Part shown: positions 1-5,093 of the stretch, piece after piece
How the letters are laid out: every line of letters starts with the position of its first letter
Position numbering within the stretch: the first letter of the stretch is position 1
NCBI GenBank assembly: GCA_028865845.1
Contig: JAGWJK010000338.1
Coordinates: forward strand, 1 to 5,748
Direction: 5' to 3'
Origin: Rhizobiaceae bacterium
GTDB lineage: Bacteria; Pseudomonadota; Alphaproteobacteria; Rhizobiales; Rhizobiaceae
Length of the DNA: 5,748 nucleotides
Notes under the pieces: model-generated
The model's input: only the letters and a program-made list of their open reading frames with translations
Databases searched by the model: none
What the model was told of the DNA's origin: nothing
Made by a program: the position numbers and the translations under genes

Positions 1-734
1 ATTTCGCCGGGGCGGGAGACGAAGAGCGTGCCATCGGCATCTTCCAGCACGCTGCATTCGATCTCGCGTCCCTGGATGAACTCTTCCACCAGCAGCTTGC
101 CGTCATGGCGGAAACCTTCGGTCAAAGCCGGCCCGAACTCCTGGCTCGCCGAGACTTTCCGGACGCCGACGGACGAACCCTGCCGAGCCGGCTTAACGAA
201 AAACGGCAGCCCAAGTTCGCTCTCCAGACTGGCAAGGCTTGGCTCCGCGCCGCGCTGGATTGAGACGGAACGCGCAACCGGCAGTTCGGCTGCCCGCAGC
301 AGCTGCTTGGCGATATCCTTGTCCAGCGCGGTGGCCGAACCGAGAATGCCGCAGCCGGCAAGCGGCACGCGCGCGACCTCAGCCAGTCCCTGCACGGAAC
401 CATCCTCACCATAAAGCCCATGCAGGACCGGAAACAGAATATCGATCGGGTCCGTCTCGCGCATATCCCCCGTCGGCGAAATGGCAATCATCCTGCCGCG
501 CCCCGCAGGAACGAGGCAGAGTTCCGTGCCGCTCGTGGGCTTGGAAAGCATGCCGTCCTCGAAACGGCTGACGAGCCATTGCCCTTCGTGTGTGACGAAG
601 ATCGGGACGGGATCGTATGCGGTGGGATCGAGCGCGCGCATGACGTTGGTCGCCGAGAGCACGGACACGTCGTGCTCGGCCGAGCGCCCGCCGAAAAGCA
701 CGGCAATGCGCAATCTGGTTGAGGAATGGGTCAT
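1..734 (-). CDS. D-alanine--D-alanine ligase-type ATP-grasp enzyme, C-terminus cut by window edge
   Basis: The 244 visible codons encode the N-terminal and central parts of a Ddl-family ligase. This cytoplasmic ATP-grasp family joins two D-alanines (or D-Ala and D-lactate in Van-type relatives) through an acyl phosphate, for peptidoglycan precursors. Visible motifs are FGGRSAEHDVS (residues 14-24), HGLYGEDGSVQG (105-116), the SATALDKDIAK helix (133-143), FFVKPARQGSSVGV (178-191) with the ATP-contacting Lys181 and glycine-rich loop, and LLVEEFIQGREIE (214-226). Family members are usually about 300-370 residues, so roughly a third, including the last metal ligands, is beyond the edge. ATG at 734 has a strong Shine-Dalgarno, GGAGGT, 4 bases upstream. 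It is the second gene of an operon behind the C39-type peptidase (34-bp gap). Its place in an accessory, LysR-flanked operon, not a mur/fts cluster, suggests a second Ddl or a Ddl-like ligase with another substrate. The family call is firm; D-Ala specificity is inferred. Confidence 0.93.
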   Translation of the reverse strand, partial: MTHSSTRLRIAVLFGGRSAEHDVSVLSATNVMRALDPTAYDPVPIFVTHEGQWLVSRFEDGMLSKPTSGTELCLVPAGRGRMIAISPTGDMRETDPIDILFPVLHGLYGEDGSVQGLAEVARVPLAGCGILGSATALDKDIAKQLLRAAELPVARSVSIQRGAEPSLASLESELGLPFFVKPARQGSSVGVRKVSASQEFGPALTEGFRHDGKLLVEEFIQGREIECSVLEDADGTLFVSRPGE

Positions 735-768
735 TAAGACCTCCGAATAGATCTGGTGTTGAGAGGGG

Positions 769-1383
769 TCAGAGGCTGACGGCAACGCCGCGATTGGCAA
801 AAAAGCGATCGAAAATAGCGAGCGGCATCGTCGCGTCGACCTGACTTGCATCGTCGTGGCCCGAGGGATTGTGGAAGCGGATAGCGTCGGGCGAAGCCGC
901 CGTGACCAATACGAGGTGTCCGCCCTTTGACGGCGGTTCGCGTTCGGGCCACCGAATGCCGCTGTTGACGGAAGCGATGAAAAATTGCCGTCTCGATAGG
1001 ATTTCGGGAATGGCCGCGGTGTCGACATCAGTCATCGTCTCGGCGGCAAGTCCGAACCTCTCCGCGACGAAGGTGACGAAAGGCGCATAGATCATCCCCC
1101 TGATCGATGCGTCGGCTTCATTGACGACATAACCGCCGTAGGAGGTGCATCCGCGCGCAAGCTCAAGGATCGGATGGATTTCGCCGCGTGCGGCAAGGAT
1201 CATCTTAAGGCATGCCATGCCGCAAACGTTCACCGCCCAGCGGGCATATTCCTCGATCGTCTCGGCACCCGATTGCCGCCAGAGAGGATCGCGCGTCAGC
1301 GCCGACGATCCTTCGGCGAGCACCGCCAGCGTCATGCCAGGCGTTTCCCACTGGCTGAAATAAGGCACTTCGGTCTGTTGCAT
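769..1383 (-). CDS. C39-like (papain-fold) cysteine peptidase family protein
   Basis: This 204-residue protein resembles the peptidase C39-like family. It opens with EVPYFSQWETP (residues 5-15), a typical N-terminal strand for the family. The candidate nucleophile is Cys54 in NVCGMACLKMIL (52-63). The candidate catalytic histidine is His156 in GGHLVLVTA (154-162), and Asn172 in RFHNPSG (169-175) could be the third residue. I see no signal peptide or membrane segment, so it is probably cytoplasmic; it also lacks the ABC-transporter domains of bacteriocin-processing C39 exporters. The start is uncertain: ATG at 1383 has AGAGGG 11 bases upstream, ATG at 1392 has it only 2 bases upstream, and the same frame stays open to a TTG at 1431. 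It is the first gene of an operon with the Ddl-type ligase and diverges from a LysR gene. The substrate is unknown; a peptide related to the ligase product is a reasonable guess. A transglutaminase-like or amidase activity cannot be excluded. Confidence 0.8.
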   Translation of the reverse strand: MQQTEVPYFSQWETPGMTLAVLAEGSSALTRDPLWRQSGAETIEEYARWAVNVCGMACLKMILAARGEIHPILELARGCTSYGGYVVNEADASIRGMIYAPFVTFVAERFGLAAETMTDVDTAAIPEILSRRQFFIASVNSGIRWPEREPPSKGGHLVLVTAASPDAIRFHNPSGHDDASQVDATMPLAIFDRFFANRGVAVSL

Positions 1384-1510
1384 GCTACCCATATCCCTCT
1401 CGTCCCGGCCCACATTCGAGATGACGACCAACCGTGGCGTTTTTTCGAAGCGGCAGCCGAAATTTCTTTCCGCCGCAAAGACGGTAGAGGGGCTTTTCCT
1501 TCAGGTCCAC

Positions 1511-1561
1511 TTAATTAAAATTAGGATATAGATTAGAATATATGGCCATTCGATATATCGA
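1511..1561. promoter_or_regulatory. AT-rich divergent regulatory region: tandem 12-mer plus two palindromes
   Basis: This lies in the 187-bp gap between the C39 gene and the LysR gene and is the only strongly AT-rich patch in the window. ATTAGGATATAG (1520-1531) is followed directly by ATTAGAATATAT (1532-1543), matching at 10 of 12 positions. Next come the perfect palindromes ATGGCCAT (1542-1549) and TCGATATATCGA (1550-1561). ATATA (1526-1530) and TATAT (1539-1543) also form an inverted repeat. Possible -10 boxes are TAGAAT (1534-1539) for the LysR gene, and TATATT (1542-1537) or CTATAT (1531-1526) for the peptidase operon. No good -35 is visible on either strand, which would fit activator-dependent promoters. 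None of the inverted repeats fits the LysR T-N11-A spacing exactly, so the binding site is inferred from position and symmetry. Confidence 0.45.
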
Positions 1562-1570
1562 GGATCGGAG

Positions 1571-2470
1571 TTGGATTTTTTCAGATTGCGGACATTGCGG
1601 GAGCTTTCCCGTCGAGAAACGATGGCTGCCGTGGCCGATGCGCTGCACATCTCATCCTCGGCCGTCTCGCAGCAGATCGCTCAGCTGGAAGACGAAGTCG
1701 GTATTGCGCTGGTCGAGCGTCGGGGCAGGGGCGTCAAGCTGACGCCGGCCGCCAAGCGGCTGGTCGTACATGCAGACAGAATATTCGGCATCGTCGAGGA
1801 AGCCAAAACCGATATTGCCGAATTGCAGGACACGGTGGCTGGAGATTTGAGGATCGCAGCCCAGCCCTCCGCAGCCATGTCCTTCATTCCGAAAGCGATG
1901 AGACAGCTCGCGATCGACCATCCGCATCTGGATGTGATGATCACCACGATGGGACCGATGGAAGGAATGGCGGCGCTGAGAGGATGGCAAGCCGACGTCA
2001 TCGTGATCGACGACATGCAGATCGATCCGCAATCGTTGGAAGACGTCGTCGACACGCTGTTCCTCTGCCACGACGAGCTCCATGTCCTCTTGCCAGCCGG
2101 TCATCGCCTTGAATGTGAGCCGGTCATCGAGCTTGTACATCTAAGGCATGAACGCTGGGCCTTGGACATCGCCACCAGCGCTTATGCGAAGGCGCTACGC
2201 CAAGCATGCAATGAGGCCGGTTTCGAGCCTGTCATCAACGGGAACAGCGACGGGTTCGAAGTCGTCTTCGCTCTCGTGGAGGCCGGCTGTTCGATTTCCG
2301 TAATGCCTCGGCTGGTCTTGCGCGATTTCGGCGGCTCGTTGATCGTCAAGCCGCTCGCGCCGCGCATCCAACGCGGCATCTATGCCATCACGCGGCGAGG
2401 GGAAGGCCGCAATCCGAAGATCGCGGCGGTACTCGCGGAGTTGGCGAAGAATGCGCCGCGGCAACCATAG
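1571..2470 (+). CDS. LysR-type transcriptional regulator, TTG start
   Basis: The 299-residue product has the normal LysR length and layout. An N-terminal winged helix-turn-helix covers about residues 1-60, with the HTH around TMAAVADALHISSSAVSQQI (18-37), then QLEDEVGIALVERRGRGVKLT (38-58). A linker helix follows to about residue 90, then a two-lobed effector-binding domain (about 92-293) beginning GDLRIAAQPSAA. The start is TTG at 1571, with AGGA 6 bases upstream. No in-frame ATG lies between it and the upstream stop at 1529-1531, and this start gives exactly the expected N-terminus. It diverges from the C39 peptidase/Ddl operon, the usual layout of a LysR regulator and its target, so control of that operon and of itself is inferred. 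The effector is unknown. It converges with the SDR gene. Confidence 0.95.
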   Translation: MDFFRLRTLRELSRRETMAAVADALHISSSAVSQQIAQLEDEVGIALVERRGRGVKLTPAAKRLVVHADRIFGIVEEAKTDIAELQDTVAGDLRIAAQPSAAMSFIPKAMRQLAIDHPHLDVMITTMGPMEGMAALRGWQADVIVIDDMQIDPQSLEDVVDTLFLCHDELHVLLPAGHRLECEPVIELVHLRHERWALDIATSAYAKALRQACNEAGFEPVINGNSDGFEVVFALVEAGCSISVMPRLVLRDFGGSLIVKPLAPRIQRGIYAITRRGEGRNPKIAAVLAELAKNAPRQP

Positions 2471-2478
2471 AAACCGTC

Positions 2479-2492
2479 ACCTTTCGAAAGGT
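2479..2492. repeat. Perfect 14-bp palindrome between convergent genes
   Basis: ACCTTTCGAAAGGT sits in the 50-bp gap between the stop codons of the LysR gene (plus) and the SDR gene (minus). As RNA it could form a 5-bp stem with a TCGA loop on either strand. No T-run follows it in either direction, so it is a weak candidate for a bidirectional terminator and could be coincidental. Confidence 0.3.
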
Positions 2493-2520
2493 CTCCGCGG
2501 CTGCATCCCACTTGCTTCGA

Positions 2521-3366
2521 TCACTTCGCCATCGCACGCCACGCGACCTGCCCGGTGATCCTGCTCATTCCGGCCGCGTAATCCTCTTCGGAGGTCGACC
2601 ACCGCAAGCGCGCATATTCTTCGATATCCGGCCCGACGATATAGCGCAGTCGTAGCGAGGGATCGTTGGCCGCGCGGTAGATCGTCTCGACCACGGCATG
2701 TTCATCGGTGGATTCAAAGGGGTAATTGATCATCGATTGCAGCGCGTGATCGAAATAAGCCCTGTATTCCTGCGGAACAGGCGCTTCCTGCGACAGCGCC
2801 ATGCCACTGGCGGAGAAGTTCGTCGTTCGGATCGCCCCCGGCTCCACAAGTTTGATCCGGATGTTCTGCGATTCCAGTTCGTAGGACAGCGACTCCGAAA
2901 GCCCTTCGACCGCATGTTTCGAGGCGACGTAAAGGGAAAGCAACGGCACCGCGACGAAACCGACGCCGGAGGTGACATTGACGATCGTGCCGCCGCCTTG
3001 CGCCCTCATCTTCGGCAAGGCTGCCCTTGTCACGTTCATCACGCCGAACAGATTGGTCTCGAAAATTCGACGCGCAGCATCCGGTGGCGTCGCTTCGAAG
3101 ATGGAAACCATGGTGACGCCGGCATTGTTCACGACGGCATCCAGCCCGCCAAAACGACGGATGCCGGCATCGATTGCGATATCAATGCTTTCCGGATCGG
3201 ACACATCGAGCGGCTGAACGAGAATTCGCTCGGGACGCTCGTCGGCGAGTTCGGGATGCGGCGTGCGCATGGTCGCAACGACGTTCCAGCCCTGAGCGAC
3301 AAAATGCCGGGCGGTGGATTTGCCGACACCCGAGGAGCAACCCGTAATCAATACCGTCTTTGTCAT
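2521..3366 (-). CDS. Classical SDR-family NAD(P)-dependent oxidoreductase
   Basis: This 281-residue Rossmann-fold enzyme has every hallmark of a classical short-chain dehydrogenase. The nucleotide-binding loop TGCSSGVG is at residues 8-15, the adenine-site Asp is in PLDVSD (52-57), and NNAG is at 80-83. Structural Asn105 is in ETNLFG, Ser133 in NVTSGVG, the catalytic pair is YVASK (Tyr146, Lys150), and EPGAIRT follows at 175-181. Arg34 after the second strand (ATMRTP) points to NADP(H) over NAD(H); this is an inference. The frame is open upstream to 3405, but ATG at 3366 is chosen because AGAGGA lies 7 bases before it and the protein then begins directly at the first Rossmann strand (MTKTVLITG). 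The C-terminal part (about 185-281), which shapes the substrate pocket, gives no substrate clue. The gene diverges from the AraC-family gene and is its probable target. Substrate and pathway are unknown. Confidence 0.95.
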   Translation of the reverse strand: MTKTVLITGCSSGVGKSTARHFVAQGWNVVATMRTPHPELADERPERILVQPLDVSDPESIDIAIDAGIRRFGGLDAVVNNAGVTMVSIFEATPPDAARRIFETNLFGVMNVTRAALPKMRAQGGGTIVNVTSGVGFVAVPLLSLYVASKHAVEGLSESLSYELESQNIRIKLVEPGAIRTTNFSASGMALSQEAPVPQEYRAYFDHALQSMINYPFESTDEHAVVETIYRAANDPSLRLRYIVGPDIEEYARLRWSTSEEDYAAGMSRITGQVAWRAMAK

Positions 3367-3398
3367 TTCCAAATCCTCTGTTTGTGATGACCCGAGGC

Positions 3399-3427
3399 TA
3401 GCCAATTCAGGAATACTGATCCATAAT
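3399..3427 (+). promoter_or_regulatory. Candidate promoter of the AraC-family gene
   Basis: TAGCCA (3399-3404; 4 of 6 matches to TTGACA) is separated by 17 bases from CATAAT (3422-3427; 5 of 6 matches to TATAAT). This predicts a transcript start near 3434, giving a leader of about 26 bases. The -10 box lies inside the left arm of the inverted repeat at 3418-3453, so a protein bound there would be expected to affect initiation. No equally good promoter for the divergent SDR gene was found by eye. Confidence 0.4.
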
Positions 3428-3453
3428 GAAAACTCTCTCTTTCGTTATGGATC
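3418..3453. promoter_or_regulatory. Inverted repeat with 14-bp arms, probable operator of the SDR/AraC divergon
   Basis: The left arm GATCCATAATGAAA (3418-3431) and right arm TTTCGTTATGGATC (3440-3453) are reverse complements at 13 of 14 positions. The outer nine pairs, GATCCATAA/TTATGGATC, are perfect. The spacer is 8 bases (ACTCTCTC), so equivalent positions of the arms are about two helical turns apart, as expected for a dimeric regulator. The repeat ends 6 bases before the AraC-gene ATG, overlaps the best -10 candidate, and lies 51 bases upstream of the SDR start. The simplest reading is the binding site of the adjacent AraC-family protein, giving autoregulation and control of the SDR gene. 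If the whole repeat were transcribed it could form a hairpin next to the AraC start, but the predicted transcript start lies inside it. Confidence 0.7.
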
Positions 3454-3459
3454 GTCTTA

Positions 3460-4386
3460 ATGGATGCTCTCAGCGATATTATCCGACTGCTTCGGCCTCA
3501 AACGGTTCTCCTCGGCGGCCTGGCAGCCTCCGGCCAGTGGGGTATCCTTGTCCCGCCGCAGCAGGGCCCGACCTTCTACATTGTCACGGCGGGTCGTTGC
3601 TGGTTTCGCAGGCACGACGGCGATATGTTCGAATTGAACGAGGGCGATTACGTCCTGTCCGCCAAGCCGACGGCGGACGCCTTCCTGAGCGAGCCAGGCA
3701 TGAGAACCGTGCTTTCGGACGAGAGTTTCAAGGCGAGCAATTCAGTGAACGGCGAGGTGCGCATCGGCGATCCCCAACATCAGGCGGAAACCCGGATCAT
3801 GGGCGGGCTGATCGTCTGCGATGTTGCCAATGCCGGCCTGCTTGTCGAGTTGCTTCCGCGCTATATCCATCTTCGCGCAGCGGAAGAGGCAGGCGCGCGG
3901 CTACATAGCTTGATCTCGATCATTCGCGACGAGGCAGGCGCAAGTCGCCAAGGCCGGGACTCGGTCCTCGCCCGCCTCATTGAGGTGATGCTGATCGAGA
4001 CGCTTCGGCGAGAATCCGCACTTTCGTTGCCCGACCGCGGCCTCCTTGGCGGCCTTGCCGATCCGCAACTGGCAAAGGCGATTACCGATATTCACGCCGA
4101 CGTCGGCAGGAGCTGGACTGTCGGGGAATTGGCGGAGCGGTCAGGCATGTCGCGCGCGGTCTTTGCACGGCGATTTTCTGAAGCGGTCGGCCTCGCCCCC
4201 GTCGAATACCTTCTTCAATGGAGAATGGCGCTCGCGAAGGACGCGCTGCATCGCGGCAGCGGCAGTCTTGAGGACATAGCGCTCAAGATCGGCTACAAAT
4301 CGGCCAGCGCCTTTAGCACCGCTTTCCGCCAGAGGGTCGGCTGCCCGCCGAGCGAATACGCGGCAGCCATCCATTCGCGTGGCTAA
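3460..4386 (+). CDS. AraC-family transcriptional regulator with N-terminal cupin domain
   Basis: The 308-residue protein has an N-terminal cupin-like sensor domain (about residues 5-185). Landmarks in it are GPTFYIVTAGRCWFR (36-50), the GDMFELNEGDYVLSAK segment (54-69), and the LLVELLPRYIHL turn (127-138). The C-terminal AraC DNA-binding domain holds two helix-turn-helix units: WTVGELAERSGMSRAVFARRF (219-239), and SLEDIALKIGYKSASAFSTAF (269-289) leading into RQRVGCPPSEYA (290-301). The layout matches the AraC subgroup with a cupin_6-type sensor, often found beside an oxidoreductase gene. ATG at 3460 is used; its Shine-Dalgarno is weak (GGAT about 7 bases upstream), and no in-frame alternative gives a better N-terminus. 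It diverges from the SDR gene across a strong inverted repeat, so regulation of that gene and of itself is inferred. The ligand is unknown. Confidence 0.95.
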   Translation: MDALSDIIRLLRPQTVLLGGLAASGQWGILVPPQQGPTFYIVTAGRCWFRRHDGDMFELNEGDYVLSAKPTADAFLSEPGMRTVLSDESFKASNSVNGEVRIGDPQHQAETRIMGGLIVCDVANAGLLVELLPRYIHLRAAEEAGARLHSLISIIRDEAGASRQGRDSVLARLIEVMLIETLRRESALSLPDRGLLGGLADPQLAKAITDIHADVGRSWTVGELAERSGMSRAVFARRFSEAVGLAPVEYLLQWRMALAKDALHRGSGSLEDIALKIGYKSASAFSTAFRQRVGCPPSEYAAAIHSRG

Positions 4387-4478
4387 GTGGATGCACGGAT
4401 GAGATTGGCAGGGACATCGCTGGCGGTTTATCGACAGGAAACAGGAGCGGCGCTGCCGCGGAGTAATCGAGGACTATG

Positions 4479-5093
4479 ATGGCAGAGGTCTCCGTCGCAA
4501 TCGTGCTCCTCGCCGCGGGAATGGCGACCCGCATGGGCAAAAGCGGCGCTCACAAATTGCTGGCCGAATTCGACGGTATTCCGCTCGTTCGCCGCTCCGC
4601 GATCACCGCAACCGACAGCGGAGCCATGTCGGTTACCGTCGTTGTCGGCCACCGCCAGAAGGATATCCGGGAAGCCCTGACCGGACTGCCGCTGACGATC
4701 ATCGAAAATCCGGACTATGCGTCCGGAATGGCAAGCTCGCTACGCGCCGGTTTTACCGGCTTACAGGCAAGTGGCGCCCAGGGCATTCTCGTGATGCTGG
4801 CCGACATGCCCGGGATATCGAGCGACGATCTTAACCATCTGATCCAGGCATTCAGCGAAACCGGCGGATCAGCGATCATACGCGCCGTGTCTCAGGGAAA
4901 GCGCGGCAACCCGGTCATTCTGCCGCGCGCCTTGAATGACGCCATTTCGCGCCTCGAAGGCGATGTCGGCGCGCGCCATCTTATCGAGACGTCAGGTTTG
5001 CAGGTCATCGATGTCGAAATTGGAGACGCTGCGCATCTTGACGTGGATACGCCGGAGGCCATTGTCGCCGCGGGTGGGATTATCGTGGTTTAA
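4479..5093 (+). CDS. MocA-like nucleotidyltransferase (probable molybdenum cofactor cytidylyltransferase)
   Basis: This 204-residue single-domain protein belongs to the MobA/MocA-like NTP-transferase family. MocA transfers CMP from CTP to molybdopterin-Mo, making the dinucleotide cofactor of xanthine-dehydrogenase-type enzymes in the cytoplasm. Visible motifs are LAAGMATRMG (11-20) with Lys26 as the NTP-binding signature, NPDYASGMASSLRAG (77-91), the metal-binding Asp109 in LADMPGI (107-113), GNPVILPR (143-150), GDVGARHLI (161-169) and LDVDTPE (187-193). LAAG, not the LAGG common in GTP-using MobA, favours CTP; this is a family-level inference. Two ATGs are adjacent (4476, 4479). The second is chosen because GAGGA (4469-4473) is 5 bases from it but only 2 from the first. 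No molybdoenzyme, XdhC or other cofactor gene is visible nearby, so a different nucleotide or acceptor remains possible. It lies 92 bases after the AraC gene and overlaps the EAL gene tail-to-tail. Confidence 0.85.
   Translation: MAEVSVAIVLLAAGMATRMGKSGAHKLLAEFDGIPLVRRSAITATDSGAMSVTVVVGHRQKDIREALTGLPLTIIENPDYASGMASSLRAGFTGLQASGAQGILVMLADMPGISSDDLNHLIQAFSETGGSAIIRAVSQGKRGNPVILPRALNDAISRLEGDVGARHLIETSGLQVIDVEIGDAAHLDVDTPEAIVAAGGIIVV

Noticed and set aside
28..722. Several plus-strand open frames opposite the Ddl-type gene
   Set aside because: The minus strand encodes an uninterrupted Ddl family protein with all expected motifs here, and the plus-strand frames are low-complexity shadows.
1542..1742. 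ATG at 1542 as the true LysR start, implying a frameshift
   Set aside because: That frame does not encode a LysR N-terminus. The TTG-started frame is intact over the whole DNA-binding domain, so no frameshift is needed.
1652..2140. A 162-codon minus-strand open frame inside the LysR gene
   Set aside because: It is antisense to a well-supported LysR gene, shows no motif and has no convincing ribosome site.
2698..3387. A 229-codon plus-strand open frame inside the SDR region
   Set aside because: It is fully antisense to a clear SDR gene, its translation is Arg/His-rich with no recognisable domain, and long antisense frames are common in GC-rich DNA.
3396..3403. GGCTAGCC palindrome in the SDR/AraC gap as an operator
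   Set aside because: An isolated 8-bp palindrome is easily coincidental, and the nearby 14-bp-arm repeat is a much better candidate.
3426..3908. A 160-codon plus-strand open frame overlapping the AraC gene in another frame
   Set aside because: Its first codons lie inside the inverted repeat, the translation is Arg/Pro-rich and unlike any family, and the AraC frame explains the same DNA.
4447..4459. GC hairpin GCGGC-GCT-GCCGC before the MocA-like gene, considered as a terminator of the AraC gene or a molybdenum-cofactor riboswitch
   Set aside because: The stem is only 5 bp with no T-run after it, and the 92-bp gap is too short and unstructured for a Moco riboswitch.
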